A DNA stretch of 41,179 bases from positions 1-41,179 of the forward strand of contig JAQYLE010000058.1 in the NCBI GenBank assembly GCA_028720205.1. The letters are read 5' to 3'. Positions 8,671 through 15,858 of this stretch are shown here, in pieces. Below the pieces are notes generated by a model. That model saw only the letters and a program-made list of their open reading frames with translations, was not told where the DNA came from and did no database searches. Both the position numbers and the translations under genes were made by a program. The stretch comes from Clostridia bacterium (GTDB lineage: Bacteria > Bacillota > Clostridia > Christensenellales > Borkfalkiaceae). The number at the start of each line of letters is the position of its first letter. Position 1 is the first letter of the stretch.

Positions 8671-9534
8671 TCAGCCTTTGATTCCCACCGTGGAAACTCC
8701 TTCGATCAACTGTTTCTGGAAAACCGCAAAGAGCGCGGCGCAGGGAATCATCATCAACACGCCGACAGCCATCGTCACGTTGAGCGGATCGTTCGGCTGC
8801 CCGTATTCCAGATACAGGGCAAGGGAAAGCGTGTATTGAGTTTCTTCTTCAAGGTACATAAGAGGCCCCTGAAAGTCGTTCCAGACGCCGAAAAAGGTCT
8901 GCACGGCAAGATAGATCATAATCGGTTTAATCAGCGGCAATACAATATTCAGATAAATGTGAAAATTGCTCGCACCGTCCAATATAGCCGCTTCGGTATA
9001 CGTCTTGGGGATACCCCGCATAAACTGACGCATAAGAAAGATGTTCATCGCGCCGCCGCCGAACAACAGCGGTACCCACAAAGGATAGTTTGTCGTCGTC
9101 CAGCCGAGTTTCAGATACATTGCATAAAGAGGAATACTCGTCACCGTCGACGGCAAAAACACAGTTGCCAGAATCAGAGAAAAAACAAAATTCTGTCCTT
9201 TGAATTTCACCTTGGAAAGCCCGAACGCCGTAACCGAAGACATCACCGTGGAGCCGAAAATATTGAGTATAACCAGCAATACGGTATTCCCCAGATACTT
9301 TAACAACGACAGATCGCTGAACGCCGTTTTATAAGATTCGAAGTTAAAATAAGAAGGAAATACGGTAAACTGACTTAATTCCTCATCCGGCATAACGGAT
9401 TGTAAAAGCAAACAGAAAATCGGAAACAGAAAGAAAAGTGCGAACAAAACGAGGAAAATGTAAGATAAAACGTTTTTTACCGTTTTCCTCACGCGTCTGT
9501 TTTTAAGGAAGAACACATCTTTAACATTTTCCAT
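8671..9534 (-). CDS. ABC sugar transporter permease, MalG type (CUT1)
   Basis: This 287-residue protein has about six membrane segments and, near residue 195, the EAA loop (EAAILDGASNFHIYLNIVLP) that docks the transport ATPase. It fits the MalG/UgpE class of carbohydrate permeases in length and in its C-terminal KQLIEGVSTVGIKG, a family hallmark. The start codon lies one base after the stop of the partner permease gene, and its ribosome binding site GGAGGAAC sits inside that gene, so the two are translationally coupled. No ATPase is encoded nearby; a shared MsmX-like ATPase elsewhere would be needed. Substrate is probably an oligosaccharide released from mannose- or fucose-containing glycans, judging by neighbours. 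Confidence 0.93.
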   Translation of the reverse strand: MENVKDVFFLKNRRVRKTVKNVLSYIFLVLFALFFLFPIFCLLLQSVMPDEELSQFTVFPSYFNFESYKTAFSDLSLLKYLGNTVLLVILNIFGSTVMSSVTAFGLSKVKFKGQNFVFSLILATVFLPSTVTSIPLYAMYLKLGWTTTNYPLWVPLLFGGGAMNIFLMRQFMRGIPKTYTEAAILDGASNFHIYLNIVLPLIKPIMIYLAVQTFFGVWNDFQGPLMYLEEETQYTLSLALYLEYGQPNDPLNVTMAVGVLMMIPCAALFAVFQKQLIEGVSTVGIKG

Positions 9535-9535
9535 A

Positions 9536-10489
9536 TTATTGTTCCTCCCCGTAGTAAACCCATTTGCTCGTTTTAAACACGAGAGCCGTCAGTATACCGA
9601 TTACAAGGAACAACAGCCAGCTGAGCGTACAGCCGTAACTGAAATTCTTCCCGACGAAGGCTTCTTCATAAATATAAATCCCGATGAAATTAAGTTGATC
9701 TTTCGCCGCACTGTTCGCAGGGTTGGTAAATATTGGATAATACGCCGAAAATGTCTGCAATGCGCCGATGATGCTCATGATCAACTGGTACAGAATCATC
9801 GAAGTCGTCATCGGTACGGTAATGCTGAACACCTTTTTAAAATACGAGGCACCGTCAAGATCTGCAGATTCATACATCTCATCCGGAACGTTTTTCATCT
9901 GCGCCAACCACATAATCATGTTGCCGCCCCAGCCGAAAACGCTCAACATCAATATCGTTGGATAAACGGTCTTTGCCGAACTGTAAAACGGATAGGGGTT
10001 TGCGCCGAACACGTTTACGAGAATCGCGTTGATATAGCCGTAATCCACGTCGGTCACCGCATCCCACATCAGCGTTCCCGCAACGGCGGGCACGATGCAA
10101 GGCAGGTAATAGACGACGCGGAATCCCTCGATTCCTTTCGTTTTCTGATTCATAAAGAGCGCCAGCGCATACGAGCCTACCATGCCTACGGGAATGGTAA
10201 CCAAAGCGTATATAAAGGTCGCTTTGAACGATCCGTACACTCTGCCCCAATCGTCCGTAAACGCCTCCACATAATTCGCCAGACCTTTCCATGTATATTG
10301 ACTCTGCCCGCTGAGGGTGCTGGATACCTGACGGTATTCCCCCAGACTCCAATACAAAGAAGTGCCCATGGGAAAGACCGTGAAGATAAGAATTCCGAGC
10401 AAAACCGGAATGCACCAGACGATCCCCCCGTAATCCTTTTTGAATTGTCTGAAACTATAAGGTTTCTTGTTTTCTGTTTTATTTCTCAT
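9536..10489 (-). CDS. ABC sugar transporter permease, MalF/UgpA type (CUT1)
   Basis: This is the first permease of the transporter, 317 residues with about six membrane segments. The EAA-like loop reads YESADLDGASYFKKVFSITV, with YESA in place of the usual EAA, which is common in this class. The ATG at 10489 lies inside the last codons of the solute-binding-protein gene: the shared 11 nt are ATGAGAAATAA, an overlap that usually means coupled translation. There is no separate ribosome binding site, which fits. It forms the membrane channel with the MalG-type partner and receives cargo from the lipoprotein encoded just upstream. Confidence 0.93.
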   Translation of the reverse strand: MRNKTENKKPYSFRQFKKDYGGIVWCIPVLLGILIFTVFPMGTSLYWSLGEYRQVSSTLSGQSQYTWKGLANYVEAFTDDWGRVYGSFKATFIYALVTIPVGMVGSYALALFMNQKTKGIEGFRVVYYLPCIVPAVAGTLMWDAVTDVDYGYINAILVNVFGANPYPFYSSAKTVYPTILMLSVFGWGGNMIMWLAQMKNVPDEMYESADLDGASYFKKVFSITVPMTTSMILYQLIMSIIGALQTFSAYYPIFTNPANSAAKDQLNFIGIYIYEEAFVGKNFSYGCTLSWLLFLVIGILTALVFKTSKWVYYGEEQ

Positions 10490-11912
10490 ATTTACTCTGA
10501 TCAAAAAATACTACTTCTTTGGCAAACGCCGCCTTGTATTTGGGGAACGTGTTCTTCTCCATCGTCGCCGGAACACCGGTAACCTCGTTCTGCAACGCGC
10601 CGAACGTCGTCGTGAATATGCTGCGCAAACCGTCGCGGCACTGCGGGTCGTAAACGTTGAACGTGTTCTGTTTCAACTCCTTACCGAACGCAAACGCCCG
10701 ATGATTCATCGTGGGATCCAACGCGGTGAGCCACTTGCCCGTTTCGGCAAGAGATTTTAAAATGGGCTGAATATAACCCGCTTCGCCGCCAAGTTCCTGC
10801 CCTTCTTCCGAAATGATAAACCTGATGAAATCCCAGCAGAGTTCGCCCGAAGTTTTTGTTACGCCGTCCACCGTCTGCTCTTCCTTTTCGTGTATACTGG
10901 TGATGCCGTAACCCGAACAGCCGGCCGCCACATACTCCGTGGGATACGGCAAAAAGTCAATCGCGGGGTTTCCGTTCTTATCTTTGATCTTTTCCATAAA
11001 GGTCATTATCGTTGCGTGAGACGCCGTCGTCATGAACACCGTTCCTTTGGAAAAGGCGTCGTTTGCGTCGAAACATTGCTTGGTATCGTAAATATTATCG
11101 TAAAGGTAAGCGCATATTTCCTTATTCTTTTCGCTATCCATATTGTATACGCCGTCTTTCGTCAGACCGTCTGTGCCGAGTTCGTTGAAAATCGTTGTAT
11201 ACACGGGCTCCCAGGGCAAGAAAAGATTCGCCGCGCGTTTTGCAAGATGTTTATTTCCGCCGTCTTTGATTTTCACGGCGATTTCGTTGATCAACTGCAC
11301 GTATTCTTTAAACGTCCACCCTTCCGACGTATCGGGAACCTCAATACCGAATTCGTTGAACAGGTTCTTGTTATATACAATGGCAATCTGGTTATAGTCT
11401 CTCGGAGCGAAGTAAAGCCCGTATTGACGGGAATCGCTCTTCTCTCCCTCGTAACTGCCGGTATAAGCCGTTGTCGGTCTGAATTCGTCTGCATACGACG
11501 CCGCATGCAACATACTTTCGTAATACAGCGTATAATCGGTATCCGCGCTCTGCTCGTAATAGGGACGCAAATCAACGAAATAACCCGCGGCGGCATAATA
11601 GTCGAACTGATCGTCGGGCATCCAGATCATCATGGGAAGATCGTTTTCGCTCATGGCGTATTTCGACATGTAACTCTGGAAAAGCGCCCCTTTGAAATCT
11701 TTGATAACGATATTTACTTCGGGATGGAGTTCCTCGTATTTTTGTTTATAAATCTCCATCAATTCCACTTCGCCGCCCTCTTTCTGAACGGCTACCGTTA
11801 CGTTGTATTTTCCTTCAACTACTCCCTGCGAGTCCTTACCGCAAGCCGCCAAAGGAAAAAGAGCGCTCAGCGACATGATTCCGCAGGTGATAAGCGAGAA
11901 CAGTTTTTTCAT
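10479..11912 (-). CDS. ABC sugar-binding lipoprotein (extracellular solute-binding protein family 1)
   Basis: The 477-residue product begins with a lipoprotein signal peptide ending in the lipobox LAAC (Cys24), so it should be anchored outside the membrane. The mature part has the family 1 pattern: VTVAVQKEGGEVELMEIYKQ, then YEELHPEVNIVI, and later WDFIRFIISEEGQELGG. AGGAGG lies just before the ATG at 11912. It is the first transporter gene, 19 nt after the oxidoreductase gene, and overlaps the MalF-type permease by 11 nt. The ligand is not readable from sequence; neighbouring mannosidase and fucose mutarotase suggest an oligosaccharide. Confidence 0.93.
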   Translation of the reverse strand: MKKLFSLITCGIMSLSALFPLAACGKDSQGVVEGKYNVTVAVQKEGGEVELMEIYKQKYEELHPEVNIVIKDFKGALFQSYMSKYAMSENDLPMMIWMPDDQFDYYAAAGYFVDLRPYYEQSADTDYTLYYESMLHAASYADEFRPTTAYTGSYEGEKSDSRQYGLYFAPRDYNQIAIVYNKNLFNEFGIEVPDTSEGWTFKEYVQLINEIAVKIKDGGNKHLAKRAANLFLPWEPVYTTIFNELGTDGLTKDGVYNMDSEKNKEICAYLYDNIYDTKQCFDANDAFSKGTVFMTTASHATIMTFMEKIKDKNGNPAIDFLPYPTEYVAAGCSGYGITSIHEKEEQTVDGVTKTSGELCWDFIRFIISEEGQELGGEAGYIQPILKSLAETGKWLTALDPTMNHRAFAFGKELKQNTFNVYDPQCRDGLRSIFTTTFGALQNEVTGVPATMEKNTFPKYKAAFAKEVVFFDQSKYEK

Positions 11913-11931
11913 GATTTTCCTCCTGAAATTT

Positions 11932-13197
11932 TTATTTTCTGAACCGATCCAATTCTATTAGTTTTCCGCCCTGCATTCTGGATTCCTCCGCGGCGATGGC
12001 CATATAATGGCTTTCAAGGGATTTTTCCAGAGAGGTTTCCGGGGCTTCGTCCCGGTTTGTCAGAATCGTGTACAGATTATCGATCATTCTGTGATCGCCG
12101 CCGCCGTGCGCGCCCGTTCCCTGACCGCCGAGATTGTCGACCAATTCGGAAATTTTCCAGACGGTGTCTTCGCCGAAATATTTCTTTAATACAATGATAT
12201 TCCTGGATTCGCAAAGTTCCAGTTCGCCTTCCGTACCGAAGAAGCGAATGTCTCTTCCGCCGTATTTTACGAACGCTTCCATTTTCAACGTTGCCGTAAC
12301 GCCGTTTTCAAACTGCATAATCGTCGTCTGATTATCCACTACGTCGTTGTCGCATCTGAACACGCACTTACCGTAGCGGCTCTCCTTCACGGCTTTTTCA
12401 AGCGCTTCTTCCGTTGTGGGAGAAGCGTCCGTCACCAGATTGAACGGGAATTCGTTTTCCGGGCAACCTACGTTCTTCCACTGCTCGATATATATCCGTT
12501 TCGCGCTATATACGCAGGTATCCGCATATTTACATTGCCAGCATCTGTCCGCGCACCCTTCGGGAGCGTTTTCCTTTTTGAAATACCGCAGATCCCCCAT
12601 AGAAGATACCGATTTGCATTTGCTCCCGATAAAATATTGCAACAAATCCAGATCGTGGCAACATTTAGCCATAATCATAGAAGTCGTTTCTTCCTTGGAA
12701 TGCCAGTTTCCGCGCACGTAGGAATGCGCTTCGTGCCAGAACACCACGTTTTCGGTATGATCCACCGAAATGAGTCGGCCGATCGCGCCGTCGTCCAGCA
12801 GACTTTTAATCTTTCTCATCATAGCGGTGTAACGCAGAACGTGGCATACCACAACGCGACGTCCGCTTTCTTTGGCAACGGAAAGCAATTTTCTCAGTTC
12901 CGCCGGATCGTCCGAAATCGGTTTTTCCAGCAACAGATCGTAACCGAGTTTCAACCCTTTTTCCGCCATGGGAACGTGCAACCGATCCAGCGTGCAAACA
13001 AGTAACAAATCGCTTCTCTTTTCTTTCCAGAACTCCTCTTCGTTCGAAAATCTGTTTTCCTCGGAGACGCCGAACATATTCCCGAATTTATTCAGTCGAT
13101 CGGGATTGATATCGCAAAGAGCCACAATGCGATACTTGTCCTTTAAAACGTTACCAACACCGATAAGGGCGCTCACAATGTTCTCCAGTTTCCTCAA
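11932..13197 (-). CDS. Gfo/Idh/MocA-family oxidoreductase, N terminus disrupted
   Basis: The product is an NAD(P)-dependent sugar oxidoreductase of the Gfo/Idh/MocA family: YRIVALCDINPDRLNKF, the cofactor loop DLLLEKPIS (EKP) and HDLDLLQYF near residue 180. An unusual Cys-rich insert CADRCWQCKYADTC lies near residue 215. The Rossmann start is damaged: after ALIGVGN the roughly ten residues normally preceding the second strand are missing, and no ATG or ribosome binding site precedes this point. The frame opens only with a TTG at 13197, inside the preceding nuclease-domain gene read in another frame. I infer that a recombination or deletion near 13150-13175 removed the true start. The protein may be non-functional or weakly translated. 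Its original job was probably sugar modification for this operon. Confidence 0.8.
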   Translation of the reverse strand: MRKLENIVSALIGVGNVLKDKYRIVALCDINPDRLNKFGNMFGVSEENRFSNEEEFWKEKRSDLLLVCTLDRLHVPMAEKGLKLGYDLLLEKPISDDPAELRKLLSVAKESGRRVVVCHVLRYTAMMRKIKSLLDDGAIGRLISVDHTENVVFWHEAHSYVRGNWHSKEETTSMIMAKCCHDLDLLQYFIGSKCKSVSSMGDLRYFKKENAPEGCADRCWQCKYADTCVYSAKRIYIEQWKNVGCPENEFPFNLVTDASPTTEEALEKAVKESRYGKCVFRCDNDVVDNQTTIMQFENGVTATLKMEAFVKYGGRDIRFFGTEGELELCESRNIIVLKKYFGEDTVWKISELVDNLGGQGTGAHGGGDHRMIDNLYTILTNRDEAPETSLEKSLESHYMAIAAEESRMQGGKLIELDRFRK

Positions 13198-13777
13198 GTA
13201 CCTCTTCTGTACTCGCTTTTACTTTGCCTAAACGCCAAATATTATCGTCTATATACCGATAGTTTTGGCGAACTCTATCTGTCACTTTTTCAATCTCAAA
13301 CGGACTTTCTTCATTTGATCCGTGATACACGATATAGCAATCTATTATTTTTAAGCCACACTTATAAGCAATATATTTTTGAAATGATATATCCTTGACG
13401 AACTGCTCTTCCACATATGAACTATTTTTTACCTCATAAATATCCCACCCTGCGCCGTTTTTTCGCAATATATCCAAAGCACAATAGTTTCCGTAAAACA
13501 TCAGCGCAGCTTCACATATTACAGGAACTTTCTCCTCTATACATTCTTTTGTTTTTTGCAACATGGCATTATAATCTAATTTCCCGTCTGCCTTGTATGT
13601 TGTCGTTTCCACAAACGGTCCAAACATTCCCATTGCCTTATCGCCGAACTCATTTCCCGCGTCAAGACATGCTTGCACTTCAGGTGGAATCACTTTTAAC
13701 TCTGGATGATGTTTATCGAGCCAAAGCATTCGCGGGCACTGCATCCCTCTCATAAAGTCAGTTTTTGTTACACCCAT
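13151..13777 (-). CDS. Cas4/RecB-like nuclease-domain protein (DUF2779-like), C-terminally truncated
   Basis: The 208-residue product resembles the N-terminal part of DUF2779 proteins: a start with MQCPRMLWLDKHHPEL, a PD-(D/E)XK-like core (CALDILRKNGAGWDIYEVK, then QKYIAYKCG) and GEHCERPYRC, where Cas4-like proteins place the C-terminal cysteines of an iron-sulfur cluster. The family continues well beyond this point; here the frame ends one codon later with TGG TAA, so the rest, including at least one expected cysteine, is missing. It overlaps the truncated oxidoreductase gene by 47 nt. I chose the ATG at 13777, 10 nt after the WYL gene stop, with AGGTGGA before it; the two genes look coupled. 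It is probably inactive as a nuclease. The assignment is from motif memory and should be searched. Confidence 0.65.
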   Translation of the reverse strand: MGVTKTDFMRGMQCPRMLWLDKHHPELKVIPPEVQACLDAGNEFGDKAMGMFGPFVETTTYKADGKLDYNAMLQKTKECIEEKVPVICEAALMFYGNYCALDILRKNGAGWDIYEVKNSSYVEEQFVKDISFQKYIAYKCGLKIIDCYIVYHGSNEESPFEIEKVTDRVRQNYRYIDDNIWRLGKVKASTEEVLEETGEHCERPYRCW

Positions 13778-13787
13778 ATACTCCACC

Positions 13788-14774
13788 TCATTCGTATTGT
13801 TCCAGCGCAGATTGCAATGCGCTTTTAATTTTATCCAATACTTTCTTGGGACTTATTACTTTCATCTTATTCCCAAACGAGTTTACCCACGCAATAAATT
13901 GCGGACTTACCTGAACATCAACCTCCGTCTCAACAGAGCCAACTGACTGAGGCGTCAATTCCACGCTTTCCCCAAACTTATCGATGACGACGTCAATCAG
14001 GCTTTTATCGAAGCTCAATTTGACCGTCTCCTCATCCCCACTATACATACCGAACAATTGCCGATAGTGTTTTGCCAAATCAAACTCGTCGATTTCTTCT
14101 GATTCAACAATATCATAGTGGCTGATTCTTGTCTCCGTCATTCTGTCTATACGAAAGTGCAAAAAATTTTTATAAAAGTCATTATATCCGATAAGATAGT
14201 AATTGTCGTTACTGATTAGCATTGCATACGGATTGATATAGTAGCGCTTTTTGTCTTTGCGAAACACCTTTTCTTTTTTCTCATTATAGTCGAAGTAATA
14301 AAAGGACACCTTTTTCTTTAGAGTGATCGCAAGTTCAATTTCATTTATGTTATAATAGATGTATTCATTAGAGTGCTTAGTCGTGTTATAAATTCTTGTT
14401 TCGCTTTTCATAATTTCGCCACGATGACTGCCACCAAGCGCCGCTACCTTACCAACCAGTTCAACCGTTTTTTTGGGCGTGATAAAAGAGGCAGCATTTA
14501 CAGCATCAATTAAAATCCGTATCTCCGGCACATCAAAGCCCCTGTCTTCTATGTAGTACTCATTAGATGAACTACGATTGCAAAAAATTTCAAAGCCGTT
14601 CTCACTCAGAGCCTTAATGTCACTATATAAAGTTTCTCGACTACATTCAATCCCTTGTTCTTCAAGTTTCTTTAACAGGGTATTTGTCTGCATAGGATGA
14701 TCTGCATCTGTTTCCTGCCGAAGTATTTCCAAAATAATGACATATTTCAACTTTTGTTTACTTCCTGTGCGCAT
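13788..14774 (-). CDS. WYL-domain transcriptional regulator (HTH-WYL-WCX)
   Basis: The 328-residue protein has an N-terminal winged helix (about 8-65: LKKLEEQGIECSRETLYSDI, KALSENGFEI), a WYL domain (about 145-215, with YINPYAMLISNDNYYLIGYN and FRIDRM) and a C-terminal WCX-type extension. This architecture is that of ligand-responsive regulators, often found beside phage-defence genes. AAGGAGG precedes the ATG at 14774 and a clear promoter lies at 14818-14846. It is the first gene of a unit with the truncated nuclease-domain gene. Codon choice is more AT-rich than in the flanking metabolic genes, suggesting separate origin. Confidence 0.9.
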   Translation of the reverse strand: MRTGSKQKLKYVIILEILRQETDADHPMQTNTLLKKLEEQGIECSRETLYSDIKALSENGFEIFCNRSSSNEYYIEDRGFDVPEIRILIDAVNAASFITPKKTVELVGKVAALGGSHRGEIMKSETRIYNTTKHSNEYIYYNINEIELAITLKKKVSFYYFDYNEKKEKVFRKDKKRYYINPYAMLISNDNYYLIGYNDFYKNFLHFRIDRMTETRISHYDIVESEEIDEFDLAKHYRQLFGMYSGDEETVKLSFDKSLIDVVIDKFGESVELTPQSVGSVETEVDVQVSPQFIAWVNSFGNKMKVISPKKVLDKIKSALQSALEQYE

Positions 14775-14817
14775 TTCATCCTCCTTGGAAATAAGTAGAA
14801 TTTACCAGCATAGTGTT

Positions 14818-14846
14818 ATTATATCATAAAATGTCGTATATGTAAA
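14818..14846 (-). promoter_or_regulatory. Promoter of the WYL regulator gene
   Basis: On the minus strand TTTACA (14841-14846) and TATAAT (14818-14823) are separated by 17 bp, 44 nt before the start codon. The match to a vegetative sigma-70/sigma-A promoter is strong. Because no terminator is seen after the truncated nuclease gene, this promoter might also read into the sugar operon. Confidence 0.75.
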
Positions 14847-14885
14847 TAGTATGGTGTGATGTTTTTTCGACATCTTGCTATAAAT

Positions 14886-14917
14886 AAAAAAAGCGCGTAC
14901 CCTGTCAGGATACGCGT
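14886..14917 (-). terminator. Intrinsic terminator after the XRE gene
   Basis: On the minus strand CGCGTATCC and GGGTACGCG form a 9-bp stem with a 5-nt loop, followed by CTTTTTTT. It lies just past the stop of the XRE gene and separates it from the WYL unit. Confidence 0.85.
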
Positions 14918-14923
14918 TCATCT

Positions 14924-15229
14924 TTACTTTTTGAATGTATTTATCATCACTTTGACTGCCTTCTTTTGCTCCTCTGTCAATGAGCGCCAGTCGTCAAATA
15001 GCTCCTTTAATTCCTCATCAACTTCTATCAAATTACCCTCCGCAAAAAACTGGCTCAAAGTCATTCCAAACGCTTCGCAAATCTTTTCTATTGTTTCAAT
15101 GGACGGCATAGTATTTCTATTATACCAGTTATAAATACACTTATCAGTAATACCAGCTTTTTCCGCAAGACGATATACCGACCAACCACGGTCAAGCCGG
15201 AGTTTTTCAATTTTATCTAAAACATTCAT
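14924..15229 (-). CDS. XRE-family helix-turn-helix regulator
   Basis: This 101-residue protein has a classical HTH_3 domain at residues 5-62: RLDRGWSVYRLAEKAGITDK, then YNWYNRNTMPSIETIEKICE and AFGMTLSQFF. The C-terminal tail (EELKELFDDWRSLTEEQKKA, VKVMINTFKK) is a helix typical of small clostridial XRE regulators and may serve for dimer formation. AGGAG lies 8 nt before the ATG. The leader has an inverted repeat (15231-15270) that may be its own operator. It has its own terminator, so it is a single-gene unit. Confidence 0.88.
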   Translation of the reverse strand: MNVLDKIEKLRLDRGWSVYRLAEKAGITDKCIYNWYNRNTMPSIETIEKICEAFGMTLSQFFAEGNLIEVDEELKELFDDWRSLTEEQKKAVKVMINTFKK

Positions 15230-15230
15230 T

Positions 15231-15270
15231 GGGGAACTCCTCTTTACAAATCACAGAACAACAGTTCCCC
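15231..15270. repeat. Inverted repeat in the XRE gene leader (possible operator or RNA hairpin)
   Basis: GGGGAACT at 15231-15238 and AGTTCCCC at 15263-15270 are perfect 8-bp inverted copies 24 nt apart. A smaller one, GAACAACAGTTC, overlaps the outer copy. On the transcript the outer stem would place one arm between the ribosome binding site and the start codon. A TATAAT-like -10 box lies directly upstream. Autorepression by the XRE protein or translational control are both possible. Confidence 0.5.
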
Positions 15271-15440
15271 TATATTATAGATAAAAATTACTCAAATTAT
15301 AATAGCCACTTGTTTACTTACTATAGAATACTTGTGTAATTATGAAAAATTGATCCCGCATAGCCAAAACATCACGAATCATATCAAAATCCTCCTAAAA
15401 GAGGATCAGGAGACTATCTATTTAGAATAAAACATTATTC

Positions 15441-15490
15441 AAGACCGTTAAAATCAGATGTCGTTAGTTCGAGTCTGACACGTCGAGAAA
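15441..15490 (+). other. tRNA-like 3' fragment (possible attachment-site remnant)
   Basis: GTTAG (463-467 of 15 kb), loop TTCGAGT and CTGAC (475-479) form a 5-bp stem with a seven-base loop that fits the TTCRANT consensus of a tRNA T-arm. The bases before it (AAAATCAGATGTC) look like the end of an anticodon stem plus variable loop. No D-arm or matching acceptor stem is present. It may be the 3' half of a tRNA gene left by an integrating element, or chance. Confidence 0.3.
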
Positions 15491-15573
15491 TGACAGCTGT
15501 ATTTTTGCAACATTTTGCCCGTTTTTTGCCTGCATAAATTTGACGTTTATTCAATAATTATGCACTTTTAGAC

Positions 15574-15614
15574 AAGAAAAAAGCGAGTATTTATGCAAAA
15601 TACTCGCTTTTCTT
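15574..15614 (-). terminator. Intrinsic terminator after tRNA-Thr
   Basis: AGCGAGTATTT and AAATACTCGCT pair around a short loop, with a run of T after the stem on the minus strand (CTCGCTTTTTTCTTG). It lies 30 nt beyond the tRNA 3' end. The A-run on the other side could let it act in both directions. Confidence 0.8.
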
Positions 15615-15643
15615 GAATTGACAGCTTTTTTGTACTGCCAACA

Positions 15644-15719
15644 TGGAGCTACTGGCCGGACTTGAACCGGCGACCTGCTGATTACGAATCAGCTGCTCTA
15701 CCAACTGAGCCACAGTAGC
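15644..15719 (-). tRNA. tRNA-Thr (anticodon CGT)
   Basis: A full cloverleaf is visible. The acceptor stem is GCTACTG with CAGTAGC, followed by T and an encoded CCA. The D-arm is GCTCAGTTGGTAGAGC. The anticodon stem GCTGA/TCAGC holds the loop TTCGTAA with anticodon CGT, reading ACG (Thr). The T-arm has GGTTCAAGTCC. It spans 76 nt. Its 3' end faces the AT-rich patch with the truncated nuclease gene, the usual arrangement when a tRNA gene serves as integration site. Confidence 0.96.
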
Positions 15720-15756
15720 ATAAATGCCTGCTCGCGTTATCGCTGTAAGCCTGTAC

Positions 15757-15785
15757 ATTATACTCTATATACAAAAAAAAAGCAA
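15757..15785 (-). promoter_or_regulatory. Promoter of tRNA-Thr
   Basis: On the minus strand TTGCTT (15780-15785) and TATAAT (15757-15762) are 17 bp apart, 37 nt upstream of the tRNA 5' end. Confidence 0.65.
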
Positions 15786-15858
15786 GCGATTTTCTATGCC
15801 GTTACAAATTTTTTTTCGACTTTTACCGATTTTTCTCTGCACGGACGATTTAATGCGT

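Larger units (their letters stand above)
15230..15643. other. Gene-free stretch between the XRE gene and tRNA-Thr
   Basis: This 414-nt AT-rich stretch contains the XRE leader repeat, a tRNA-like T-arm (15463-15479) and the tRNA terminator (15574-15614). I see no coding frame and no integrase gene. The motif TGACAGCT occurs near both ends of the segment (about 15492 and 15620). Confidence 0.5.

Noticed and set aside
8419-10582. Long plus-strand frames antisense to the permease genes.
   Set aside because: They mirror real genes on the minus strand and have His/Arg-rich products with no signal for translation.
13185-13197. TTG at 13197 as a genuine start of the oxidoreductase.
   Set aside because: No ribosome binding site fits, the position lies in another gene's reading frame, and the Rossmann motif just after it is incomplete. 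I treat it as the limit of the open frame, not as a true start.
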